Origin: Amaranthus tricolor
Lineage: Eukaryota > Streptophyta > Magnoliopsida > Caryophyllales > Amaranthaceae
Direction of reading: 5' to 3'
Length of the DNA: 64,000 nt
NCBI RefSeq assembly: GCF_026212465.1
Contig: NC_080061.1
Location: 21,875,695 to 21,939,694, forward strand
The notes beneath the pieces were generated by a model. That model saw nothing but the letters and a program-made list of their open reading frames with translations, was not told the origin of the DNA and ran no database searches. Positions 23,505-34,560 of the stretch are shown here, piece after piece (position 1 is the stretch's first letter; each line of letters starts with the position of its first letter). A program made the position numbers and the translations under genes.

Positions 23505-23849
23505 AAGCAAAATTGACAGCATCAAACTAGTGACCAGACCACCTTGCACGACACGTGGAGACCAAACTTATGCATCCAGGACCTAGGCTAAAGTGGAAAT
23601 GGAATCTTGGTACTTGGATCTAGCTATCAAGGTCCTAAAACCATTCTAACAATCCCCGTGGACTCCTAGAAGCTGAGCCGAAGGAGGGCTGGTCGACAGT
23701 TTGCTAGATCAGAATTATGTTTAAGTGTTTGTGGTTGTTTCGTGTTCTTTTCATGATCATTTGTAGTTTTTGACTGTGTCATTAATCAAAGCTTATGCAC
23801 AACATTAATCCTTGCATAACCCAGGCCTTAATCAGCCCCGGTTTCGCAT
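23505..23849. other. unidentified fragment between the CACTA-internal satellite blocks
   Basis: It begins with a short segment (23515-23534, GACAGCATCAAACTAGTGAC) that recurs exactly at 24243-24262. About 315 bp of moderately GC-richer sequence follows, with no similarity I recognise to the satellite or to CACTA proteins. It has no long ORF on either strand. It may be a piece of another element, such as an LTR, or captured host DNA. Confidence 0.6.
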
Positions 23850-24242
23850 CAAAACCATGTTTGAGTACTTTACGCGCGAAATTCACAAAAACGCTTATAA
23901 ACGCATAAAATCGCAACTTAACTTCTAATTTCTAGCATATGACTATTATTATCAAGTATAACCATTTCAACACAATAATATATGCCAAATAGTGTTGTGT
24001 ACCAAGTTTCGTGCATAACAAACCATGTTTGACCTACTTTACGTGCGAAATGGACAAAAGCGCTTAAAAACGCATAAAATCGCAACTTAACTTCTAATTT
24101 CTAGCATATGACTATTATTATCAAGTCTAACCATTTCAACACAATAATATATGCCAAATAGTGTTGTGTGCCAAGTTTCGTGCATAACAAACCATGTTTG
24201 ACCTACTTTACGCGCGAAATTGACAAATAAAAACGCGAAATT
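23850..24242 (-). repeat. satellite monomers inside the CACTA element, block 2
   Basis: A little over two monomers of the same private subtype as block 1, on the minus strand. The last monomer and its edge (AAATTGACAAATAAAAA...GACAGCATCAAAC) repeat the edge of block 1, so blocks 1 and 2 arose by duplication of a unit containing both satellite and the short edge segment. The block interrupts the second CACTA gene after 24263. Confidence 0.88.
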
Positions 24243-24262
24243 GACAGCATCAAACTAGTGAC

Positions 24263-26221
24263 AGGCTCCATGCTGGCATTGGAATTGGGAGTGAGAAATC
24301 TTCAAACCCCTTTACAATAGTCTCCACGGCCACAATGATGTGGCCACTTGTAACAGGCACTGAATGCACTGTTTGGCCCTCTTTATTTGGCTGTGCCATA
24401 CCATATGCAACCTCAGTTAAGTCGCCATCACTAGCAACACCTAACTGAGGCAGCAAAAGAGAACAAGGAGTCGCCTCCTGAAAATTGTGTCGTTTAGTAT
24501 AATAAGCATCATAATAAAATTTTAATTACGCGTTGCAATTTAAATTAATAAGTGCTTATATATTTAAATACTATGTACATGTAGCACTGGCACCGGAGTT
24601 GGCTCCGGATTTTGAGCAACGGGGGTATTAGTAAAGAGCTGGGGTGCTACGGGGGTAATGGGCTCGGGTGTTGGCTCGACCAAAGCGTCAGAATCCCCAT
24701 GTTGACTTCCCTGATCCTCGACAATCAGGTTAGCCAAGTCCACAATGGGTGCACCCATCTTTTGCAACACGGTGGCCAACTTCGCGAGAACGTCCTTCGT
24801 AATCTCCGCTCGGAGGGTTGCTGCTTCTTCCCGCAGTGCCGTTCGGGATTGAGTAGCAACACACTCTTTGCCGAATGCCTTCTGTAACCCCACGCGGACG
24901 CCTCCTTTTCCGACTACCGCCCACTGTGGTCTTTCCCTAAGACCATATGCAATGCGTCAACATTGCCTTTTGGGGTGAACTCCCCCGTAGCTTCTTTTTC
25001 CTTCCAGCCCATCTGTTCAAATAAAAAGTGACATATATAGTAATTAGTATAAGTACGTCAAAGCCAAAGAATACAAAACAAATGAAGAATATACTTAATA
25101 ATTTCAAAACTCACCACAGCATCAGCAACCTTCTTCGTTCCCGGATCATTAATGGTAAATTTACCACTTGCATCTCGAGAATGAAGCCCGCAATACCAAT
25201 CGCGCACCCGATCTCCAGCAAGAGTATTTACGGATGCGGAGGTAGTCGTAGATGAGGGTGTGGATGAACTTTGATTGGGGTATAAACCCGCATCCACCCA
25301 CTCTTTTCGGACCTCATCGTACGTTTTCTGGCCTAAGCGATGGTAAAACTTCCTTTTGCTTGCAGAATCTGAAGCTTTACCACGCTTTTCGTAATTAATC
25401 AATAGAAATCGAATGTCATGTATTAGTTTAATGACTGAATCAAAAGAATTAAATTCAAATTGGTAAACTATAATATAATATGAAATACTTACAACTTCTA
25501 TGGGAGTTGTTCTTTTGGCAACAAAGGCCTCCCAATCCCTCTTCGATATGTGACCCCATATTTCGTAGGGCATCTTCGAAGGTGCTTGCTCTCCACCTTC
25601 GTTTCCCGTTTTGACCTTTTTGGTCGTACGGGCACGGGTCTTCGTAATCCAGCCAGTTACTAGCTTGGATTTGAAATCTCTGAATCTTTCAGCAACAGCT
25701 GAAAGAAACACATTCTTCTTGTCCTCATCGCTCTCGATGTGGAAAAGATTCTACAAAAAAAATTTATATTTGTTACTGTCAATTAAATTAATTTTAAAAT
25801 GAAACTAAATGAGTAAAAATAGTAAAGTTGCTTACCACAGTATCATTCCATAGAGAGTTTTTCAAACCCTCTGGAACCTCGTTCCATGCGTGAAATATGG
25901 AAATCTTGCGGATACATAGGCCCACTTGTTTTCCATATTGCCTACGCCATTTTCCGCAGGGTTGACCCAATGCATTGTATTCCAAATGCATTGGGTCCGT
26001 GACTTTGAGGTTTTTCGTAGGACCCGCCCTTTTCTTTTCTTACTGGTAGTGGGAGCATCCACTAGTGGGGTGTCTTCAGTCTCAAAATCATTGTTTAGAG
26101 GTGGAGCGTCTTCAGCCATACGCTCGAATCTCACAATTTGGTCCTCTTCACTGTCGTAACTACGATGCTCATTATCCGAGGTCTCAATCTCGGGGACAAT
26201 TTCGTCTCTGAATAGATGCAT
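24263..26221 (-). pseudogene. CACTA second gene: Transposase_24 (Ptta/En-Spm) protein, five exons, two frameshifts
   Basis: Minus-strand exons bounded by GT/AG and all phase 0: 26234-25836 (ATG at 26221), 25750-25493, 25384-25115 (acceptor weak), 25012-24579 and 24477-24263. An acidic N-terminus (EIETSDNEH, DSEEDQIVRFER) precedes RAGPTKNLKV, LGQPCGKW and WNEVPEGLKNSLW, which match the start of Transposase_24. Later exons give RFRDFKSKLVTGWI, RDWEAF, SKRKFYHRLGQKTYDEV and MVLGKDHSG, and the last has CSLLLPQLGVASD...VAYGMAQP. The frame breaks in an A/G run at 26024-26043, and at 24917-24922 where one G seems lost. The final exon stops at satellite DNA, separating it from its probable Ulp1 tail. 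In En/Spm the partner protein binds subterminal repeats; that role here is inferred. Confidence 0.8.
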
Positions 26222-26234
26222 TATATATCAGTAC

Positions 26235-26418
26235 CTGAAAGAGTATGAATAGAAATATATTAGAACATAAGCTAAGTAATATTAAGAATATGACTATGAT
26301 TTACAATTCTAATACGTACGTTCAACACAATAATATATAACAAATAAGTGTTCTGTGCAAAGTTTCATGCAAAACAAACCAAGTGCCAAAAAAACTTTTA
26401 AAAGCTTTAAATTCATAC
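26235..26418 (-). other. predicted intron between the two CACTA genes
   Basis: The donor AAG|GTATGA at 26418 lies 13 bp past the tnpD stop and the acceptor CTCTTTCAG| ends at 26235. Splicing would join tnpD 3' sequence to the leader of the second gene. En/Spm makes its two proteins from one alternatively spliced pre-mRNA, so a shared transcript is plausible. Only the splice signals are seen in the sequence. Confidence 0.6.
26283..26405 (-). repeat. single degenerate satellite monomer in a CACTA intron
   Basis: On the + strand, AATATGACTATGATTTACAA, then TTCAACACAATAATATATAA, GTGCAAAGTTTCATGCAAAA and CAAACCAAGTGCCAAAAAAA follow the satellite's reverse complement in order. A stretch of about 24 bp (the TTTGAGCTAC...GCGCGAAAG part) is missing between AAG microhomologies. 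The copy is older-looking and independent of the block at 23155-24242. Confidence 0.85.
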
Positions 26419-26430
26419 CTTGTGAATCAC

Positions 26431-29400
26431 TTAATTCAAATGTATTCCTTCCGTGTGATCTACACGCATATAACCAACATCTACATCATCTACATCATCT
26501 TGATCCACTGATATTGGATTGATAAAGGGAGGGGAGTCTTCAAAAGCTTCATATTCTTCCTCATCCTCAACATCACCTATACCAAGAATGCTTCTTTTTC
26601 CCGGTACAACAATAGACCATTTTTTATCAGACGGGTCTACAATGTAGAATACTTGCTTGGCTTGTGTGGCTAGTATGAATGGCTCCTCACTATCACGCAA
26701 ACAAGCTAAGTCTACAAGAGTGAATCCACAAGGGTCGTCATTTTTTATGCATCGTCGATTATTATCTACCCACTTACATTTGAAAAGACCAATATTGAAA
26801 GTAGAGTAGTCAAGCTCCCATATTTCATGTACCCGCCCGTAGTATACCAATTTAGCATCAACCGGCGCTTGATCCTTCGCACTCGCGTAAAATGTAGATG
26901 ACGCCAAAATAGAAACCCCACTATTCTGTAGATACGATGACTTCTTGTCTTGACCCTCAGTCCAAAATGTGAAGCCATTGACATCGTAACCCTCATATTT
27001 GTTGACATCATCACGAGGACCAAAAGCTAACCACTTAACAATTTCGGATACACCCTTGAGTTCTTCGGATATTACTCGATTATGAAACCAATTAATAAAC
27101 GTCTTGTTATGCAACTGCATCAATGCCCTATCCCCTTTAGAAGGATGTTTTGCGCGCAATATATCAAAATGCTCATTCAAAAAAGGATGAACTTCCGGAA
27201 TATGATGCAACACATACAAGTGTGCTTGTAGAAGGCTTTCTCGAGGAGGTGTGACCGATTTGGAGCCAATTGTTCCTTTTCCCTCAAGCCTTCCTTCATA
27301 TCTAGAGGTGGGAAGTCCAATAGGCTTTGCCATGGCCAAATACTCGGCTATAAAGTTACTAATCTCATCGCTCACAGTGCCTTGAATCATACTCCCCTCG
27401 GGTTGTGCTGGATTCCTCACCTTGTTTTGTAAAACACCCATGTGTCTTTCAAAAGGATAACACCACCTTAAAAAAACTGGACCCAAAAGTTTGATCTCAT
27501 GAACGAGATGGACAATAAGATGAACCATTATGTCAAAGAAAGAAGGTGGAAAATACATCTCAAACTTGCATAAAGTTACAATCACGTCGAGTTGAAGTGC
27601 ATCAAGTTTAAAGGGATCAAGAACTTTACTACAAATTGTGTTGAAGAACGAACATAGTTCGGTAATAGCATATCTCACATATTTTGGTAGTATTCCACGG
27701 ATTGCAATTGGTAAGAACACTTGCATCATTACATGGCAATCGTGAGATTTCATGCTTCCCAACTTCAGCTCACCATTTAGGCGAACAAATCTCTTCATGT
27801 TGGATGAGTACCCAGACGGAACCTTAATGCCATACAAACACTCACAAAATGTCCGCTTCTCTGCTTTGGACAATGTGTAGCAAGCTGGAGGCAAATAAAC
27901 TTTGTCATTAAGCATCTTCTTCTTATTGTCACCAACTTCATCATCAGCTCTATTTCTTTTCTTACTCACCTTAACATGTGCCCACAACTCCGGACGAAGA
28001 CCCTTACATTCAAACCAATCTCGCACGGCCCTAACATCTTTTGTCTTACCCGGAATGTTCATGAGAGTCGCGAGTATGGCATCGCATACATTTTTCTCTA
28101 TATGCATAACGTCAAGACAATGCCTAACCTGTAGATCTCTCCAATATGGAAGCTTCCAAAAGATTGATTCTTTTTTCCATAATCGGCCTTCACCTCCTTG
28201 CACTTGCCCCGTTTTACCAAATACAGTCTCAACTCCCTTAACCTGTTCATAAACCTCATAACCGGTCAACGTTCGACGAGCTACACGGTCCTCAACCTCC
28301 CCATTGAACAACTTCTTCTTCTTACGATATTGGTGGTCTCGTGGGAGGAACTTTCGATGGTGCATGAATACGTGTTTGCACTTAGGAATCCACGTGGATT
28401 CCAAGTCATCGATACATATCGGGCATGCTTTCTTCCCTTTGTTCTTATACCCCGATAAGTTGCCATATGCCGGAAAATCATTAACGGTGCATAAAAGCAT
28501 TGCACGCAAGGTGAACTCCTCATTAGCATATGCATCAAACACTGAAACGCCTTCATCCCACATCTTTCTCAAATCCTCAACGAGAGGTGCAAGATACACA
28601 TCTATGTCATTGCCAGGTTGTTTAGGACCCGAGATAAGAAGCGAAAGCATTATGTACTTACGCTTCATACACAACCAAGGTGGCAAATTATAGATCACTA
28701 AAAGTACCGGCCAAGTACTATGTTGAGAACTAAGATTGCCGAACGGGTTCATTCCATCCGTACACAGTCCGAGCCTTAAATTACGAACCTCATCCCCAAA
28801 AGTCTTATGCAACCTATCAATACTCTTCCACTCCGGAGAATCAGATGGATGTGTGAGCAAGTGACCTTTCTTCACCCTATCTGCATGCCACCTCAAATTT
28901 AACGCATCTTTCTTTATAGAAAACAAGCGCTTGAATCTAGGTATTATTGGAAGATACCACAATACCTTAGCTGGGGGCCCTTTAGCATCCCGAGCCCCTT
29001 TACGCTTGTAGCGCGATAACCCACACCTAGGATACTGTTCTAAGTTCTCGTTTTCATTCCGATACAACACACAATCATTCGGACACGCATGAATCTTCTG
29101 GTACTCTAAGCCGAAAGGACACATGAGCTTTTTGGCATAATATGTCGACTTTGGAAGTTCATTTCCCTCAGGAAGCAACTCACCTAACGCTTCTAATAAC
29201 ATTGTGAAACTAGCGTCACTCCAATTGAACTTTGACTTAATGTTGAAAATTGTCAACACTGCTGTTAGTTTGGTGAACTTTGTACATCCAGGGTACAAAG
29301 GCTTTTGAGAAGCCTCTGTCAACAAGTCAAAAACACGAGGACGTTTTCCTAACTCATCCTCGACTCCCTCCATCATCTCATCAACACGATCCACATCCTC

Positions 29401-29752
29401 ATCGACATTCTCTTCATCTGTCTCATACCCATCAACATGATCTACTACATCCTTATTGACATCGGCCACATTATTGACGTCCTCAACAACACTTTTCTCT
29501 TTGTAAACTCCCTCCTCACCATGCCAAACCCAAACATGATATTGAGGCCTAAACCCACGTCGAAGTGTGCTCCCTAAGGATATCAACACTATCTACCTTT
29601 GATACATTGCCACAACTGACACATGGGCAATAAAAACCAACTCCCCCCGTCCTAACTTGATGTTCAACCGCAATACTACAAAATTCTAATACGCCATCAA
29701 TAAATTCCGACGATTCAATGCTTCCATACATCCAAGAACGATCGTTTGTCAT
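26431..29752 (-). pseudogene. tnpD: CACTA tnpD-type transposase, one frameshift near the N-terminus
   Basis: The transposase that cuts and joins element ends in the nucleus. The likely start is ATG at 29752-29750, giving NDRSWMYGSIESSEFIDGV and YCPCVSCGN, the Transpos_assoc domain. The frame shifts at about 29561-29576 (DILREH before it, LRRGFRPQYHVWVWHGE after). The rest is one 1,052-codon frame from 29589 to TAA at 26433-26431. Numbered from 29589, Transposase_21 includes LGLCTDGMNPFG (D278 likely catalytic), YNLPPWLCMKRKYIMLSLL, NDIDVYLAPL (D328, D330) and CPIC (C389, C392). DUF4218 spans about 650-740, with PPSFFDIMVHLIVHL and YPFERHMG (E714). DUF4216 spans about 910-990, with LDYSTFNIGLFKCKWVD. 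Apart from the frameshift the coding frame is intact over more than 3.1 kb, suggesting recent activity. Length agrees with TnpD relatives. Confidence 0.93.
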
Positions 29753-30765
29753 CCTAATTAGTGTGATTAATTGATTCAAAACAAAACAATAATTAATAAT
29801 ATTCATATAAAAACAATAAAAATTAATAATTAATAATGTTTTTTAAGATTGTTAATGATGACTTCAATTATACTATAAAAATTGATCATTTTAAACTTGT
29901 AGGTGATTACTTTATAACTATAATTATTGGTCACTTTAGAATTGCTACAAATTATTTGAAGGTACTTAATTAAACTCTTTGATTATAATAATCTTTCTAA
30001 AAATTTTTAAAAAAATAAAATTTAAAGTTATAATTGACTTTAATATACATCAAATTATATAACCTAATAATAGTGATCTTATTTGAAAATTTATGATACT
30101 ACAAACTAGACGTAGAGTACAAATAAGCATAAGTCCAATTCATCCTTAAAATCCGGTCTAGTGGCTTATCAATGAACTCCAACACTAAAATTGAGTTTAG
30201 ACATCACTAAAAACTTCCTTATTCATAATCAATTCATACCATTAAAATCACAAACAAAGTCACAATATCACATTCAAAATCAAAATTATTATTCCAATTT
30301 CATATTCAATTCATCAAAATACCAAAATCATTATCATCTTTCCATACACAATCTCAAAAGAACCTAACTCGGATATGTTAACTCCCCTTACAGTCCACAA
30401 CCCCTAATAATCTAAAAATGACAAAAGCCAAATGTCACTATCACCTTGCCAAACTACACAACAGTCCCAAAACCCATTATTTAAAGTCAACCATATATAA
30501 AAAAAATCAAACAATATGTATTAGTTTGAACAAATCCATTACATACCACAGTTTACAATCATATATAAAAAGAAATTAAAATCAATGAGATATTTCAAAA
30601 TGAAAAAAATACCTTAAACTGTCGTGGGTTTTGGTGGGTTAGTGTATAACCTATACAATGAAAGTAAAAATTAGTATAAAAAAAACTAAGCACCGTACCC
30701 TAAACGTACACAAGCTTGAACAATAATGGGTTTGAGAACTAATAAGCTTTAAAAAATTATACCTT
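29753..30765 (-). other. 5' non-coding part of the CACTA transcription unit
   Basis: Very AT-rich with no supported ORF. On the minus strand a possible donor TTCAAG|GTATAA lies at about 30762 and another, TTTAAG|GTATTT, at about 30611. A possible acceptor (CTAATTAG) lies directly before the tnpD ATG. The best reading is one or more leader introns, but this is an inference from splice-like signals. Confidence 0.45.
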
Positions 30766-31090
30766 GAAGAAGAGCAAGAACTAATTATAAGTCGAAATTT
30801 CGTGGGTTTGAAGAGCAACAACAATGTGTATACAGACGCAGTTTTGAAGTTTGATTATGATGAAGAAAAGCAATAAGAAGAGCAAGAATGATGATCAAAG
30901 AAGAACAAGAACAAAAAGATGATGAAGAAGAAAGATTGAAGACAATAATCGAACAAATTATGATGAAGAAAACCGGCAGTTTCAGAGATGAGTGAATGAA
31001 GAAGTGCAACAGTCGTGTAATATGTAAAAATGAAAGCATTTCGTGCGTGCATGGGTTTAGGTTTTAACGTTAGAATGGCGGGTTTTTGAA
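30766..31090 (-). promoter_or_regulatory. CT-rich leader and probable promoter zone of the CACTA element
   Basis: On the minus strand this is rich in CTTCTTCATC, TCTTGTTC and TTCTTCTTTG, like a plant 5' untranslated leader, and it ends in the donor at about 30762. Open frames across it (about 85-90 codons) look like low-complexity Ser/Phe/Leu translations of the CT-rich DNA and are not called as genes. I find no clear TATA box. Confidence 0.45.
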
Positions 31091-31310
31091 ACAACAAGTG
31101 CTGCGGGCAAAGCACTAACCGCAGCAATTAAGTGAAGATGGGAGTATTTGCTGCGGTTAATAAAGAACCGGAGCAATTAAATGTGGGTTTTTGCTGCGGT
31201 CAAACACAAAACCGCAGCATTTAATGTTTTCTATTTTTTTTCTAATTCTTTTTCCTACTTATTGCTGCGTATACACATAAACCGCAGCAAATGATTAGCA
31301 GCAAATACGT
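31091..31310. repeat. right subterminal palindromic repeats
   Basis: TTTGCTGCGGT/ACCGCAGCAA pairs mirror the left end. Inverted pairs lie at about 31098-31131, 31147-31180, 31190-31223 and 31258-31291, and GCAGCAAATACG lies next to the TIR. The shared motif on both ends supports the element's boundaries. Confidence 0.85.
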
Positions 31311-31325
31311 TTTTTTCCACTAGTG
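31311..31325 (-). repeat. CACTA terminal inverted repeat, right
   Basis: TTTTTTCCACTAGTG, the exact inverse of 22334-22348, followed by the TTT target duplication at 31326-31328. Confidence 0.97.
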
Positions 31326-33013
31326 TTTGTAGAATTCGTTAGAATTGAAAATCATAGTCATAAATTAGATCAAACTTGGTTTGTTTTGCATGAAACTTGG
31401 CACACAACAATATTTGGTATATATTGTTGTGCTGAAGTGGTTAGAATTTAAAATCATAGTCATATGCTAGAAAAATACATGTAAAGTTTCGATCTTATGG
31501 GTTTTTATGCTTTTTTGGCACTTTTGCGCATAAAGTAGCTCGAACTTGGTTTGTTTTGCACGAAACATGGCAAACAACACTATTTAGTATATATTATTTT
31601 GTTGAAGTGCTTAGAATTGCAAATCATAGTCATATGCTAGAAATTACGTGTTAAATTGCAATTTTTTGGGTTTTAAGCTTTTTTGGCACTTTCGCGCATA
31701 AAGTAGCTCAAACTTGCTTTGTTTCACACGAAACTTTATATATTATTGTGTTAAAGTGGTGAGATTACAAAATCATAGTCATATGCTATAAATTACGTGC
31801 TACGTTGAGATTTTATGGGTTTTTAAGCTTTTTTGGTACTTTCGCACATAAAGTAGCTCAAACTTTGTTTGTTTTGCATGAAACTTGGCACACAACAGTA
31901 TTCGGTATATATTATTGTGTTGAAGTTGTAAGAATTCAAAATCAAAGTCATATGCTAGACAAGTACGTGTGAAGTTGCGATTTTATGGGTTTTTAACCTT
32001 TTTTGGCACTTTCACGCATAAAGTAACTCAAACTTGGTTTGTATTGCACGAAACATGTCAAACAACACTATTAAGTATATATTATTTTGTAGAATTGGTT
32101 GGAATTTAAAATCATAGTCATATGCTATAAATTACGTGTTATGTTGCGACTTTATGGTTATTAAGCTTTTTTGTCACTTTCGCGCATAAAGTAGCTCAAA
32201 CTTGGTTTGTTTCACACGAAACTTTATATATTATTGTGTTAAAGTGGTGAGTATTCAAAATCATAGTCATATGCTATAAATTACGTGCTAACTTTTGATT
32301 TTATGGGTTTTTAAGCTTTTTTGGTACTTTCGCGCATAAAGTAGCTCAAAGTTTGTTTGTTTTGCATGAAACTTGGCACACAACATTATTTGGTAAGTAT
32401 TATTGTGTTAAAGTTGTTAGAATTGAAAATCATAGTCATAGTCATATGGGTTTTTAAGCATGTTTGGCACTTTCACGCGTAAAGTAGCTCAAACTTGGTT
32501 TGTTTTGCACGAAACTTTACAAACAACACTATTTGGCATATATTGTTGTGTTGAAGTGGTGAGAATTAAAAATCATTGTCATATGCTATAAATTACGTGC
32601 TAAGTTGTGATTTTATGGGTTTTTAAGCTTTTTTGGCACTTTGGTGCATAAAGTAGCTCAAACTTGGTTTGTTTTGCACGAAACTTGGCATAGAACAATA
32701 TTTGGTATATATTATGGGTTTTAAAGCTTTTTTGGCACTTTCGCACATAAAGTAACTCAAACTTGGTTTGTTTTGCACGAAACTTTATATATTTTTGGGT
32801 TAAAATTGTTCGAATCGAAAATCTTAGTCATATGCTTTAAATTACGTGTTAAGTTGCGATTTTATGGGCTTTTAAGCTTTTTTGGAACTTTCGCGCTTAA
32901 AATAGCTCAAACTTGGTTTGTTTTGCACGAAACATGTCAAACAACACTATTACGTATATACTCTTTTGTTGAATTGGTTAGAATTGAAAATCATAGTCAT
33001 ATGCTAGAAATTA

Positions 33014-34560
33014 CGTGTTAAATTGCGATTTTATGGGTTTTTAAGCTTTTTTGGCAATTTTGCGCATAAATTAAATCAAACTTGGTTTGTTTTGCATGAA
33101 ACTTGGCACGCAACAATATTTGGTATATATTGTTGTGCTAAAGTGCTTAGAATTTAAAATTATAGTCATATGCTAGAAAAATACATGTAAAGTCTCGATT
33201 TTATGGGTTTTTATGCTTTTTTGGCACTTTTGCGCATAAAGTAGCTCGAATTTGGTTTGTTTTGCACGAAACATGGCGAACAACACTATTTGGTATATAT
33301 TATTGTATTGAAGTGGTTAGAATTGAAAATCATAGTCAGATGCTACAAATTATGTGTTAAGTTGCGATTTTTTGGGTTTTAAGCTTTTTTGCCACTTTCG
33401 CGCATAAAGTAGCTCAAAGTTGGTTTTTTTCACACGAAACTTTATATATTATTGTGTTGAATACAAAATCATAGTCATATGCTATAAGTTACGTGCTAAG
33501 TTGAGATTTTATGGGTTTTTAAGCTTTTTTGGTACTTTCGCACATAAAATAGCTCAAACTTTGTTTGTTTTCCATGAAACTTGGCACACAACAGTATTCG
33601 GTATATATTATTGTGTTGAAGTGGTTAGAATTAAAAATCAAAGTCATATGCTAGACAAGTACGTGTGAAGTTGCCATTTTATGGGTATTTAACCTTTTTT
33701 GGCACTTTCACGCATAAAGTAGCTCAAACTTGGTTTGTTTTGCACGAAACATGTCAAACAATACTATTAAGTATATATTATTTTGTAGAATTGTTTAGAA
33801 TTGAAAATCATAGTCATATGCTAGAAATTACGTTTTATGTTGCGATTTTTTGGTTATTAAGCTTTTTTGGCACTTTCGCGCATAAAGTAGCTCAAACTTG
33901 GTTTGTTTCAAACGAAACTTTATATATTATTGTGTTGAAGTGATGAGAATTCAAAATCATAGTCAAACGCTATGAATTACGAGCTAAGTTGAGATTTTAT
34001 GGGTTTTTAAGCTTTTTTTGCACTTTTGCGTATAAAATAGCTCAAACCTTATTTGTTTTGCATTATACTTGGCACACAATAGACATATGCTATAATTTAC
34101 GTAATAAGGTTCGATTTTATGGGTTTTAAGCTTTTTTAGCACTTTCGCGCATAAAATAGCTCAAACTTGGTTTGTTTCACACAAAACTTTATATATTATA
34201 GTGTTAAAGTGGTGAGAATTAAAAATCATAGACATATGCTATAAATTACGTGCTAAGTTTTGATTTTATAGGTTTTTAAGCTTTTTTGGTACTTTTGCGC
34301 ATAAAATAGCTCAAACTTTGTTTGTTTTTCATGAAACTTGGCACACAACATTATTTGGTATGTATTATTGTGTTAAAGAGGTTAGAATTGAAAATCATAG
34401 TCATAGTCATATGGGTTTTTAAGCTTCTGTGGCACTTTCACGCGTAAAGTAGCTCAAACTTCGTTTATTTTGCACGAAACTTGACAAACAACAATTTTTG
34501 GCATATATTATTGTGTTGAAGTGGTGAGAATTCAAAATCATTGTCATATGCTATAAATTA
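33014..34560 (+). repeat. 1,547-bp higher-order repeat, copy 1
   Basis: About ten monomers, including the truncated CATAGTCATAGTCATATGG monomer (about 34389) and the TTGTGCTAAAGTG monomer. The unit repeats directly at 34561 with very few differences (for example GGCAATTTTGCG against GGCAGTTTTGCG near the start). Confidence 0.92.

Larger units (their letters stand above)
22334..31325 (-). mobile_element. CACTA (En/Spm) DNA transposon, 8,992 bp, genes on the minus strand
   Basis: The ends are CACTAGTGGAAAAAA at 22334-22348 and its exact reverse complement at 31311-31325 (15-bp perfect TIR). TTT flanks both sides (22331-22333, 31326-31328) as the 3-bp target duplication typical of CACTA elements. 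Joining the flanks with one TTT gives ATTATTTTGTAGAATT, which is intact satellite sequence (compare about 17583). Inside are subterminal GCTGCGGT repeats, a tnpD-type gene, a second gene with Transposase_24 and Ulp1 parts, and satellite-like monomers in minus orientation. Both genes have frameshifts, so this copy could probably move only if supplied with enzyme in trans. Confidence 0.96.

Noticed and set aside
23535..23849. A captured host gene exon
   Set aside because: No open frame of useful length or splice-like structure; left as an unidentified fragment.
24612..25255. Plus-strand frames opposite the second CACTA gene
   Set aside because: The minus strand carries Transposase_24 motifs with matching splice sites; the plus frames have no family match.
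27902..28693. Plus-strand frames opposite the tnpD gene
   Set aside because: Antisense shadows of a well-supported transposase frame.
30785..31127. Two minus-strand frames (84 and 90 codons) near the CACTA right end
   Set aside because: Phe/Ser/Leu-rich low complexity from a CT-rich leader; better read as untranslated sequence.
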